In this document: piece by piece, positions 33,802 to 41,498 of the stretch | Position numbering within the stretch: the first letter of the stretch is position 1 | How the letters are laid out: each line of letters begins with the position of its first letter | NCBI RefSeq assembly: GCF_947631635.1 | Contig: NZ_CANRMB010000011.1 | Location: forward strand, 29,063-93,062 | DNA length: 64,000 nucleotides | DNA from: an uncultured Dysosmobacter sp. | GTDB lineage: Bacteria; Bacillota; Clostridia; Oscillospirales; Oscillospiraceae | Reading direction: 5' to 3' | Made by a program: the position numbers and the translations under genes | The notes under the pieces: model-generated | The model's input: the letters and a program-made list of their open reading frames with translations, nothing else | Databases searched by the model: none | Told to the model about the DNA's origin: nothing

Positions 33802-34746
33802 ATGGCACCAAAGATCGTCTGTGTCGTCGGGCCGACGGCCTGCGGAAAAACGACACTGGGCGTTTTACTGGCAAAAAGATTCAACGGAGAAGTGGTCTCC
33901 GCCGACTCCATGCAGATCTACCGGGGCATGACCATCGGCACCGCCGCGCCCACGGAGGCGGAAATGGACGGCGTGCCCCACCATATGGTCGCCGTGGCGG
34001 ACCCGGCGGAGCAGTGGTCCGCTGCCCGCTACGCCGAAATGGCCACGCCCATCATCGATGACATCCTGGCCCGGGGAAAGCTGCCCATCCTGGTGGGCGG
34101 CACCGGGCTGTGGCTGGACGCGGTGGTGAAGGGCCACGGATTTGCAGGCGGACACGCCGGCGGACAGGTCCGCCGCGAACTTCAGCGGCGGCTGGAGCAG
34201 GAGGGGATCCAGCCCCTGCTGGCGGAACTGCGGCAGGTGGACCCCGCGTCGGCGGAGCGGCTGCACCCGGCGGATGAAAAGCGCATCCTCCGGGCGCTGG
34301 AGGTGTATTTGGAGACGGGCAGGACCATCACAGCCCACAACGAGGAGACCAAAGGGCTCCCGCCCCGGTATAACGCCGTCTGGCTCGGCCTGCAATTTGA
34401 GGACCGGGCGGACATGCGGGACCTGATCAGCCGCCGGGTGGACAGGATGGTGGAGGAGGGGCTGCTGGAGGAGGTCCGGGGCCTGCTGGAAAGCGGCCTG
34501 CCCCGGAATGCGACGGCCCTCCAGGCCATCGGCTATAAAGAGTTTTTAGGGGTCCTGGACGGCACTGCCACAGAGGCGGAGGCTATCGAGGAGGTAAAGC
34601 TCCGCTCCCGGCAGTACGCCAAGCGCCAGCTGACCTGGCTGCGGAGGAATCCGGATATCCACTGGATTTTTTGGAAAAAAGAGCGGGATTTTGCGCGGGC
34701 CATACAGGTTTCGACGGAAATCCTGGCCGCTGCGGGCGTATCCTAG
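33802..34746 (+). CDS. miaA: tRNA dimethylallyltransferase MiaA
   Basis: 314 residues. P-loop GPTACGKT (10-17), SADSMQIYRGMTIGTAAPT, GVPHHMV, LVGGTGLW and the C-terminal ATALQAIGYKEF and SRQYAKRQLTWLRR. It adds the isopentenyl group to A37 of tRNAs, the substrate for MiaB in this window. The ATG has GGAGGGAG upstream. The neighbours mutL and hfq keep the widespread mutL-miaA-hfq order. Confidence 0.97.
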   Translation: MAPKIVCVVGPTACGKTTLGVLLAKRFNGEVVSADSMQIYRGMTIGTAAPTEAEMDGVPHHMVAVADPAEQWSAARYAEMATPIIDDILARGKLPILVGGTGLWLDAVVKGHGFAGGHAGGQVRRELQRRLEQEGIQPLLAELRQVDPASAERLHPADEKRILRALEVYLETGRTITAHNEETKGLPPRYNAVWLGLQFEDRADMRDLISRRVDRMVEEGLLEEVRGLLESGLPRNATALQAIGYKEFLGVLDGTATEAEAIEEVKLRSRQYAKRQLTWLRRNPDIHWIFWKKERDFARAIQVSTEILAAAGVS

Positions 34747-34836
34747 CCCTGGGGACCTAACAATCACTGAGGCCCTGGGGCGGGCGGTACATAGCAGAAG
34801 ATCGTCCGGCCGAAAAAGAAAAAAGGAGCGGACGAC

Positions 34837-35070
34837 ATGCAGACAAAAGCAAATTTACAGGACATTTTTCTCCTCCAGGCCAAACGGGACAAGCTTCCCG
34901 TGACCATGTTTTTGATGAACGGCTTCCAAATGCGGGGCGTCATCACAGGCTTTGACGCCTTCGTGGTCATCCTGGACAGCGACGGCAGACAGCAGGTGAT
35001 CTACAAGCACGCGATCTCTACCATAGCTCCCATCAGGCCCGTGGACCTGACAGGGGATGAGGCTGTCTGA
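34837..35070 (+). CDS. hfq: RNA chaperone Hfq with a repeat-derived C-terminus
   Basis: 77 residues: Sm1 ([22 protein letters not shown]) and Sm2 with YKHAIST (56-62), forming the hexameric RNA-binding ring. ATG with AAAAAGGAG. The last codons GDEAV and the TGA at 35068-35070 belong to a family E element. The gene's own end is still visible 446 bp further on, where DLT continues into ENIP and TAA. Sequence of the core is intact, so function should be retained. hfq in Clostridia is usually single copy. Confidence 0.95.
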   Translation: MQTKANLQDIFLLQAKRDKLPVTMFLMNGFQMRGVITGFDAFVVILDSDGRQQVIYKHAISTIAPIRPVDLTGDEAV

Positions 35071-35205
35071 CGGCGCGGAAGCGAAAGCGGACCGCCGCGA
35101 AGCGGCGCCAAGCATCTTGCGGAGCAAGATCTTGAAATCGGCAGGCTCCGCCTGACGATTTGAGTGAAATGCGGGGTCCCCATCCAATGGCTGCATTGGG
35201 TGGGG
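35054..35205. repeat. Family E structured element, copy 4 (hfq)
   Basis: 152 bp. Hairpins GCCGC/GCGGC, ATCTTGC-GGA-GCAAGAT, AATCG/CGATT and CCCCATCCAATG/CATTGGGTGGGG stand where the pnp copies have other stems; the linkers GCCAAGC, CTTGAAAT, GGCTCCGC and CGGGGTCCCC are the same. It supplies the last five sense codons and stop of hfq. Confidence 0.88.
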
Positions 35206-35276
35206 CGGCAGACAGCAGGTGATCTATAAGCATGCGATCTCCACCATAGCGCCCATCAGGCCCGTGGACCTGATGG

Positions 35277-35428
35277 GGGATGAGGCTGTCTGACGGCGCG
35301 GGAGCGAAAGCGGACCGCCGCAAAGCGGCATCAAGCATCTTGCGGAGCAAGATCTTGAAATCGGCAGGCTCCGCCTGACGATTTGAGTGAGATGCGGGGG
35401 CCCCATCCAATGGCCGCATTGGATGGGG
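35277..35428. repeat. Family E structured element, copy 5 (hfq)
   Basis: 152 bp, nearly identical to copy 4. The last hairpin reads CCCCATCCAATG / CATTGGATGGGG, one change that restores a Watson-Crick pair where copy 4 has a wobble. CGGGGTCCCC is CGGGGGCCCC here. Confidence 0.88.
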
Positions 35429-35566
35429 CGGCAGACAGCAGGTGATCTGCAAGCACGCGATCTCCACCATAGCGCCCATCAGGCCCGTGGACCTGACAGA
35501 GAATATTCCATAAAACATGCATTTTCCCCCGGGGGAGGGTGCGCATGATAAAAGGCAGTTTGTGTG

Positions 35567-36826
35567 ATGAAAAATAACTCTCTTGGAATAAAAATACTGA
35601 TGGCCCTCATCATGATGGCTGCGCTGGCGTATTTCGGCATTCAGGCGTTTCTCTATTTCAGCGACCCGCTGACCACCACGCTGGCGTACAGCTATCAGGT
35701 GGAGGAGGGCATCGACCTCTCCGGCTACGTGGTGCGCAGTGAACAGGTGCTTGCAGACGACGCCGGGGGCCTGATACAGATCCAAAAGGCGGAGGGAGAG
35801 CGGGTCTCCTCCGGCGGGGTGATCGCCACGGCCTATGCGGACCAGGCGTCTCTGGACCGCCAGAATGAGATCAACGCCCTTGCCACGCAGGTGGAGCAGC
35901 TGGAGTACGCCCAGGACGCGGCGCTGGGAGCGGAGGTATCCCTGAAGCTGGACGCGCAGATCATGCAGAGCCTGCTGGGATACCGGCAGGCCCTGGCGGA
36001 GGATCGCCTGGACTCGGCGGAGAAGCGCGGCGGTGAACTGCGGACCCTGGTGATGAAGCGGGACTACACGTACTCCGATACGGAGGACCTCTCCGCGCAG
36101 ATCGAGACGCTGAAAGCCCAGCTCAAGGACCTGCGGTCCCAGTCGGCCGGCTCCGTGCGGCGGATCACCGCGCCGGCGGCGGGACTGTTCTCCGCTGTAG
36201 TGGACGGGTATGAGACCGTCCTGACGCCGGAGGCGCTGCCGGAGCTGACGCCGTCAAAGCTGGCGGCCATGCAGGCCGACGGGTCAGTGCACTCCGATTT
36301 GGGCAAGCTGATCCTGGGAGACAGCTGGTATTATGCGGCGGCCATCTCCGCCGAGGACGCGAAGGAGCTGAAGAAGACCAGCGGCCTGAGCCTGCACTTT
36401 GCCAAAAGCATCGAGCGGAGCCTGGATGTGACATTGGACAGCGTGGGTCCGGAGGAGAACGGCCGGGTCGTGGCGGTTTTCAAGGGCCGGACCTACCTGC
36501 CGGAGCTGACGCTGCTGCGCCAGCAGAGCGCCATGGTCGTCACCAGGACCATCGAGGGGATCCGGGTGCCCAAGGAAGCGCTGCGCATGCGGGCGGAGAC
36601 GGTGGAAAATGAGGACGGCACCACAAAAGAGGTGCAGGTCACCGGCATCTACTGTGTCTATGGCAGAGAGGCCCTTTTCAAACCGGTGGAAGTGCTGTAT
36701 AACGGAGACGGCTTTGTCCTGGTCCGGGCCGCCGGGCCGGAGGGGAAGGAGAAGCTCCGGCTCCGGCCCGGCGACGAGGTGATCGTCACGGCCGTGGACC
36801 TGTACGATGGAAAAGTTTTAGCATAA
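35567..36826 (+). CDS. HlyD-like membrane fusion protein of the division cluster
   Basis: About 419 residues. A short cytoplasmic N-terminus, one transmembrane segment (about 10-32), then a lipoyl-like half motif (GLIQIQKAEGERVSSGGVIAT), a coiled coil (about residues 100-205) and a return half (SVRRITAPAAGLFSAVVDG). The C-terminal part is a beta-barrel/membrane-proximal domain (IRVPKEALRMRAET, GDEVIVTAVDLYDGKVL). No exporter gene is adjacent; such orphan HlyD-like proteins precede yggS-sepF in many Clostridia, which suggests an envelope or division role. GTG at 35564 is an alternative start. Confidence 0.82.
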   Translation: MKNNSLGIKILMALIMMAALAYFGIQAFLYFSDPLTTTLAYSYQVEEGIDLSGYVVRSEQVLADDAGGLIQIQKAEGERVSSGGVIATAYADQASLDRQNEINALATQVEQLEYAQDAALGAEVSLKLDAQIMQSLLGYRQALAEDRLDSAEKRGGELRTLVMKRDYTYSDTEDLSAQIETLKAQLKDLRSQSAGSVRRITAPAAGLFSAVVDGYETVLTPEALPELTPSKLAAMQADGSVHSDLGKLILGDSWYYAAAISAEDAKELKKTSGLSLHFAKSIERSLDVTLDSVGPEENGRVVAVFKGRTYLPELTLLRQQSAMVVTRTIEGIRVPKEALRMRAETVENEDGTTKEVQVTGIYCVYGREALFKPVEVLYNGDGFVLVRAAGPEGKEKLRLRPGDEVIVTAVDLYDGKVLA

Positions 36827-36866
36827 CGGAGATAGAACAAGATTCAGAAGGGAAGTTGGAACGCTT

Positions 36867-37562
36867 ATGTCCATTGCGGAGAATATCGCCCAGATTCGGG
36901 AGAGAATTGCCGCCGCCGCCCGGGAGGCGGGGCGGGACCCCAGCGAGATTATCCTGGTGGGAGCCAGCAAGATGAACGACGCCGCCGCATGTCGGGAGGC
37001 CATTGCCGCGGGGATCGACGTGCTGGGGGAGAACCGGGTCCAGGAGATGACCCAGAAGCTGTCGGAGCACGCCTATGACGGCGCGCCCCTGCACTTTATC
37101 GGCCATCTCCAGCGCAACAAGGTCAAACAGGTGGTGGGCCATGTGGACCTGATCCAGTCCGTGGGCTCCATGGAGCTGCTGGACGAGATCGAAAAGGTGG
37201 CCGCCGCCCGGGACCTGGTGCAGGATATTTTGCTGGAGGTCAACGTCGGGGAGGAGGCGGCCAAGAGCGGTTTTGCCCCCGACGCGGTGTTTGCGGCGGC
37301 AGAGGCCGCCAGGTCCCGCGCCCATATTCGGGTGCGCGGATTGATGACGATCCCCCCCGCGGACGCGGACCGGGATGCCAATATGCGGTATTTTGACAAA
37401 GTTCGGGCACTTTATGTTGACATCAATACAAAATTGTTCCATAATGAACTCAAGTATCTGTCTATGGGCATGAGCGGCGACTATGAGGATGCCATCCGTG
37501 CCGGCGCTACCATGGTCCGGGTGGGCACCGCTATTTTCGGCGCCCGTCAGTACCATATCTGA
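36867..37562 (+). CDS. YggS family pyridoxal-phosphate homeostasis protein
   Basis: 231 residues, PLP-binding TIM-barrel related to alanine racemase N-domains. The PLP lysine is in LVGASKMND; GENRVQEM, FIGHLQRNKVK and MGMSGDYEDAIRAGATMVRVGTAIFG are conserved family features. It buffers pyridoxal phosphate rather than catalysing a known reaction. Just upstream of sepF, as in most Firmicutes. Confidence 0.94.
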   Translation: MSIAENIAQIRERIAAAAREAGRDPSEIILVGASKMNDAAACREAIAAGIDVLGENRVQEMTQKLSEHAYDGAPLHFIGHLQRNKVKQVVGHVDLIQSVGSMELLDEIEKVAAARDLVQDILLEVNVGEEAAKSGFAPDAVFAAAEAARSRAHIRVRGLMTIPPADADRDANMRYFDKVRALYVDINTKLFHNELKYLSMGMSGDYEDAIRAGATMVRVGTAIFGARQYHI

Positions 37563-37585
37563 AAACTCCAACAGGAGGATCTGCC

Positions 37586-38020
37586 ATGAGCATTATTGAT
37601 GAGCTGAAGAAGCTGACCCATCCCTATGAGGATGAGGACGAGGAATTCGAGGACTTTGAGGAAGAACCCCGGAGAGACGCCTTTGAGGACCGCCGGAACA
37701 AGGCCGAGGACCGCCGCAACAAGGTGGTGAACATCCATGCCACCACCCAGCTGAAGGTGGTGCTGGTGAAGCCGGAGCGCTTTGAAAACGCCTCCGAGAT
37801 CGCCGACCATCTGAAGGACAAGCGGACAGTGGTGCTGAACCTGGAGTCCACCAACAAGGATATCGCCCGCCGCCTGGTGGACTTTTTGTCCGGTGTGGCC
37901 TATGCCGGCGAGGGCAAGATCAAGAAGGTGGCCGTGAATACATACATCATCACGCCCTACCATGTGGACATTGAGGGGGACCTCATCGACGAGCTGGAAA
38001 ACAACGGTCTGTATTTCTGA
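37586..38020 (+). CDS. sepF: Cell division protein SepF
   Basis: 144 residues. An N-terminal amphipathic helix (MSIIDELKKLTH) for membrane binding, an acidic then basic linker (residues 15-50), and the SepF core VVLVKPERFENASEIADHLKDKRTVVLNLE..NKDIARRLVDFLSGVAYA. SepF polymerises into rings that bundle FtsZ and anchor it to the membrane. ATG with CAGGAGG upstream. Confidence 0.97.
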   Translation: MSIIDELKKLTHPYEDEDEEFEDFEEEPRRDAFEDRRNKAEDRRNKVVNIHATTQLKVVLVKPERFENASEIADHLKDKRTVVLNLESTNKDIARRLVDFLSGVAYAGEGKIKKVAVNTYIITPYHVDIEGDLIDELENNGLYF

Positions 38021-38037
38021 TAGGGGGATAGACGGGT

Positions 38038-38724
38038 ATGCTGACACCGCAGGAAGTTTCCACCCATGCCTTCACCAAGGCGGTCATGGGCGGCTATAAC
38101 ATGGCCATGGTCGATGAGTTTTTGGACGAACTCACAGACGACTATACGGCGCTTTATAAGGAGAACGCGGCGCTGAAGGCAAAAATGAAGGTCTTGGTGG
38201 AGAAGGTGGAGGATTACCGGGCCACGGAGGACTCCATGCGGGCCACGCTGCTGACCGCGCAGAAGATGGCGGATTCCATCGTCCGGGAGGCGGAGGCCAA
38301 GCGGGACGAGATCCTGGCCAAGGCGGAGACCAGCGCCCAGGACCGGATCGCCCAGATGGCCCAGGAACTGAAGGAGTCCGAGGCGCGCCTGCGCCAGGGA
38401 CAGCTGGAATTGGCAAAATTCATTGCCGCCAGCCGGGATATCTGCAATAAGGAACTGCAGCTGCTGGAACAGCTGCCCCAGGCCCCGGTGGACATGCCCG
38501 CCCCCGCTCCGGCGGCGGGAGCGCCTGTGGAGGAGATCGAGGAGAAGGTCATGGCGGCATTTTCCGCCCAGGACGGCGAGGAGCCCGCTGAAGAGCCCGC
38601 CCCGGCAGTGGACGACTACCCGGAGGGAGACCCCTTTGCCGAGCCGGAGATGCAGGATGCCACCCGCCGCATCAATCTGAATGATCTGAAATTCGGCCGC
38701 AATTACAGCGGAGAAGAGGATTGA
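38038..38724 (+). CDS. divIVA: DivIVA domain cell division/polarity protein
   Basis: 228 residues. The N-terminal membrane-binding region (LTPQEVSTHAFTKAVMGGYNMAMVDEFLDEL) precedes two coiled coils (about 35-80 and 85-140). The C-terminal tail is acidic and Pro-rich. DivIVA senses negative membrane curvature at septa and poles. It follows sepF after 17 bp and ends the cluster at a terminator. Confidence 0.94.
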   Translation: MLTPQEVSTHAFTKAVMGGYNMAMVDEFLDELTDDYTALYKENAALKAKMKVLVEKVEDYRATEDSMRATLLTAQKMADSIVREAEAKRDEILAKAETSAQDRIAQMAQELKESEARLRQGQLELAKFIAASRDICNKELQLLEQLPQAPVDMPAPAPAAGAPVEEIEEKVMAAFSAQDGEEPAEEPAPAVDDYPEGDPFAEPEMQDATRRINLNDLKFGRNYSGEED

Positions 38725-38726
38725 CC

Positions 38727-38755
38727 GAAAAGCGGCTCTTTTGAGCCGCTTTTTT
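38727..38755 (+). terminator. Terminator of the yggS-sepF-divIVA cluster
   Basis: AAAAGCGGCTC-TTTT-GAGCCGCTTTTTT. Confidence 0.92.
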
Positions 38756-38775
38756 ACTGACCGGAGGAGACAGCT

Positions 38776-39657
38776 ATGGAGAAACAGCAGCCCATCGTGG
38801 CCTTTCTGTACGATTTTGATAAGACGCTCTGCACCACGGACATGCAGGACTACGCCTTCATCCCCAGCCTGGACATGACGCCCCGGGAGTTCTGGGCCAA
38901 GGCCAACGGCTTTGGCCGGGCCAACCGCATCGACGGCATCCTGGCCTACATGTATACCATGATCCAAGAGGCGGAGCGGAAAAACCGCCCCTTCACCCGG
39001 CAGGACCTGGTGGAAAAGGGGCGGAGCATTGTTCTGTTCCCCGGCGTTCAGGACTGGTTCCGCCGCATCAACGCCTTCGGCGCCGGCCAGGGCGTCCAGG
39101 TGGAGCACTACATCATCTCCTCCGGCCTGCGGGAGATCATCGAGGGTTCCTCCATCAGTGGGGAGTTCAAGGAGATCTACGCCAGCGAGTTCTACTATGA
39201 CGAGGCGGGGCGGCCTGTCTGGCCTAAGCTGGCGGTCAACTTCACCGCCAAGACCCAGTTCGTCTACCGCATCAACAAGGGGGTGTTGGACGTGTCCGAC
39301 GACAAGACCCTCAACGACTCCATGCCGGACGACAGCAAGCGGGTACCCTTCCCCAACATGGTCTACATGGGCGACGGCCTCTCCGACGTGCCCTGCATGA
39401 AGATGATGCGGGCCTACGGCGGCCAGGCCATCGCGGTGTACCAGGCCAGCAACCGCATGGGCGTGGAGGATTTGCTGGCCAAGGGCCGGGTGGACTTCAT
39501 CTTCCCGGCGGATTACCGGGAGGGCACGGCCCTGGACGAGACGGTGAAAAACATCATCCGGAAAATGGCCATCACGGACCAGCTGTGGGAGGAGAACACC
39601 CAGCAGCTGCGGAACATCGGGGGAGATGTCCTGCCGGACCAGGTGGGGCTGTTCTGA
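38776..39657 (+). CDS. HAD superfamily phosphatase
   Basis: 293 residues. Motif I DFDKTLCTTD (about 14-23), motif II IISSG, and motifs III/IV in NMVYMGDGLSDVPCMKMM define a C1-type HAD hydrolase resembling phosphoserine phosphatase but longer. Substrate unknown. ATG with CCGGAGGAGA upstream. It lies immediately behind the divIVA terminator, and a promoter is not obvious. Confidence 0.88.
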   Translation: MEKQQPIVAFLYDFDKTLCTTDMQDYAFIPSLDMTPREFWAKANGFGRANRIDGILAYMYTMIQEAERKNRPFTRQDLVEKGRSIVLFPGVQDWFRRINAFGAGQGVQVEHYIISSGLREIIEGSSISGEFKEIYASEFYYDEAGRPVWPKLAVNFTAKTQFVYRINKGVLDVSDDKTLNDSMPDDSKRVPFPNMVYMGDGLSDVPCMKMMRAYGGQAIAVYQASNRMGVEDLLAKGRVDFIFPADYREGTALDETVKNIIRKMAITDQLWEENTQQLRNIGGDVLPDQVGLF

Positions 39658-39711
39658 CAGACCGCTGAGGGCGGATATGGACGGAGACCCGATAGCAGTC
39701 AGGAGGAAAAG

Positions 39712-39981
39712 ATGGGTCAGATCATTTGGAACTGGACATGGATCGCGGTGATGCCGCTGCTGTTGGGTGGGGCTGTCCGGCTGCTCTGCCGCAGGTGGTC
39801 CAAGGCGTGGCTGGTGACGGCCGCCGCCGCACTGCTGGCAGCGGCGGCGTATATCGCTGCCTTAGACCCTCCCGTGCGGGGGAGTGAGCTGTATGGATTG
39901 CGGACTGTAATGGCGGTTTTCCTGACGGCCGGTTCTTTGACCGCGGCTGTGATCCTGCGGGTAAAAAATAAACGGCCCTAA
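39712..39981 (+). CDS. Small membrane protein of unknown function
   Basis: 89 residues with three hydrophobic segments (about 8-24, 33-48, 63-82) and a basic C-terminus (RVKNKRP). ATG with CAGGAGGAAAAG at ideal spacing, so very likely translated. No family recognised. It follows the HAD gene and ends at a bidirectional terminator. Confidence 0.75.
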   Translation: MGQIIWNWTWIAVMPLLLGGAVRLLCRRWSKAWLVTAAAALLAAAAYIAALDPPVRGSELYGLRTVMAVFLTAGSLTAAVILRVKNKRP

Positions 39982-39996
39982 AGATTGAATCAAAGA

Positions 39997-40030
39997 AGCG
40001 CTTCCGCCACGGACGGAAGCGCTCTTTTGA
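39997..40030. terminator. Bidirectional terminator
   Basis: AGCGCTTCCG / CGGAAGCGCT stem with a 7-nt loop; CTTTTG on the plus strand and TTTG on the minus. It serves convergent genes. Confidence 0.82.
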
Positions 40031-40040
40031 TCAAGTCCGG

Positions 40041-40646
40041 TCACAGAAGGTGCAGCTTGGAATCCGCCTCTGTAATGGGGCGCATGGGACGGCAGGGAAC
40101 GCCGTAGGCCAGGTATCCCGCCGGGATGTCCTTGGTGACGACGCTCCCGGCGCCGATGACCGCACCCTCCCCGATGGTGACGCCGCCGAGAACGACGCTG
40201 TTGGCGGCGATCCAGACGTTGCTTTCAATGTGGATATCCTCCGCGTACTCGGACATGGAGATGTGGCCGTCCGGATACCGCATGGCGGTCCGCTCCTCCG
40301 GGAGCAGAGGGTGGTTGGTGGCCATCAGGGATACGTTGGGACCGAACATCACATTGTCGCCGATGAAGATGCGGGCGTCGTCCATGACGGTCAGGTTGAA
40401 ATTGGCAAAGAAGTTTTCACCGATAAAGGTGTGGGTGCCGTAGTTGAACTGGATCGGCCCCTGAAAATAGTATTTTCCGCCAATGGCGCCGATAAAGTCC
40501 CGGATGATGGGCAGGCGGCCCTCATCGTATTCGTCCATCTGGTTGAACCGGCGGCAGGCCTCATGGGCTTTGTGCTTGATGTCCCGCAGCTCCTGCGTCC
40601 GGGCGTCGAACAGTCTCCCCGCAAAGATCTTCTCTTCCTCCGTCAT
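40041..40646 (-). CDS. Sugar O-acetyltransferase (LacA/Maa family)
   Basis: 201 residues. An N-terminal helical region (EKIFAGRLFDARTQELRDIK) typical of maltose/galactoside acetyltransferases is followed by a left-handed beta-helix with hexapeptide repeats (FIGDNVMFGPNVSLMATNHP.., IHIESNVWIAANSVVLGGVTIGEGAVIGAGSVVTKDIP). The catalytic His is in ATNHPLLPEER. It acetylates a sugar from acetyl-CoA. The ATG at 40646 has GGAGGACACGCC upstream; the frame open to 40721 is not supported. Confidence 0.92.
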   Translation of the reverse strand: MTEEEKIFAGRLFDARTQELRDIKHKAHEACRRFNQMDEYDEGRLPIIRDFIGAIGGKYYFQGPIQFNYGTHTFIGENFFANFNLTVMDDARIFIGDNVMFGPNVSLMATNHPLLPEERTAMRYPDGHISMSEYAEDIHIESNVWIAANSVVLGGVTIGEGAVIGAGSVVTKDIPAGYLAYGVPCRPMRPITEADSKLHLL

Positions 40647-40743
40647 GGCGTGTCCTCCTGTTCTGTGATATACCAGTTCTATGGTATCATCCCGCGGCGG
40701 ACTTGTAAAGCGGCGTCCCACGGGAAAATCTCACGCATTTTGC

Positions 40744-40772
40744 TTTACATTTGGTAGCTTTTTTGCTAAACT
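40744..40772 (+). promoter_or_regulatory. Promoter of the XRE-MBOAT-SGNH operon
   Basis: TTTACA, 17-bp spacer, TAAACT; the spacer and -10 hold TAGC-N6-GCTA. It lies 41 bp upstream of the XRE gene. Confidence 0.65.
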
Positions 40773-40813
40773 ATACCCTGCGTATTTAGAAAAACCCCAA
40801 AGGAGAGAGAAAA

Positions 40814-41497
40814 ATGGCTTCCACTTCTGAGTTTTCCCGTACCTTATCCCTGCTGCGGCGGGAACGGGGCGTGTCCCAGCGCACCGCCGCCGGCGACCTG
40901 GGCATCTCCCAGGCGCTGCTTTCCCACTATGAAAACGGCGTCCGGGAACCGGGCCTTTCCTTCGTGGTCAAGGCCTGTGACTACTATAACGTCTCCGCGG
41001 ACTTCATCCTGGGCCGCACCCTGTCCCGGAAGGGCAGCATGCTGACCTCGGAGGAGGTGCTGAACGCCGCGGAGCCGGGCAACGTCCTCCAGGGCAGCGT
41101 CATGGCGACCCTGCAGAGCAAGCTGCTCTCCGGCGCAATAGGCGTGCTGTTCGGCCTGCTGGGCAAGCTGGGGGACAAGAGCGCCATCAACGCGGCGGCG
41201 TCCTATCTGGGCAGCGCGGTCTACCAGCTCTACCGCCACCTGTACCGGACCGCCGGAGCCAATGAGGCCTATTTCGCCCTGGACCCCGCCGCCTGCACCA
41301 TGGGCGTGGCCGACGCGGATATGAAGCTGGCTGAGACCCAGTACGCCCGTGCCCTGCGGAGCCAGGCGGCCCAGCGGGCGGAGTTTCCCGACCTGTCGGC
41401 GGAGGCCCTGAATGATAACTATCCCGGCCGCTGCCAGAGCCTGACCCAGGTCCTGAGCACCGCCGACACCCGGCTGAACAAGCTGGCGGAGCGCTGA
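40814..41497 (+). CDS. XRE-family regulator with C-terminal extension
   Basis: 227 residues. Helix-turn-helix in residues 8-65 (LSLLRRERGVSQRTAAGDLGISQALLSHYENGVREPGLSFV). Residues 100-125 are Gly/Leu-rich and hydrophobic (LLSGAIGVLFGLLGKLGDKSA), followed by a helical C-terminus. I do not recognise the C-terminal domain. ATG with AAAGGAGAGAG. It is 1 bp from the MBOAT gene, so it is probably cotranscribed with the two acyl-transfer genes and may regulate them. Confidence 0.82.
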   Translation: MASTSEFSRTLSLLRRERGVSQRTAAGDLGISQALLSHYENGVREPGLSFVVKACDYYNVSADFILGRTLSRKGSMLTSEEVLNAAEPGNVLQGSVMATLQSKLLSGAIGVLFGLLGKLGDKSAINAAASYLGSAVYQLYRHLYRTAGANEAYFALDPAACTMGVADADMKLAETQYARALRSQAAQRAEFPDLSAEALNDNYPGRCQSLTQVLSTADTRLNKLAER

Positions 41498-41498
41498 T

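Larger units (their letters stand above)
34983..35499. repeat. Tandem 223-bp repeat of the hfq 3' end (H-E-H-E-H)
   Basis: A 71-bp hfq segment H recurs at 34983, 35206 and 35429, exactly 223 bp apart, with two 152-bp E elements between. H2 and H3 keep the Hfq reading frame ([20 protein letters not shown]) but have no start codon or ribosome site. Divergence between copies is a few percent, mostly at third positions. Confidence 0.93.

Noticed and set aside
35206..35499. Second and third hfq genes
   Set aside because: Only the C-terminal third is present, without start codon or ribosome site; these are repeat-borne fragments.
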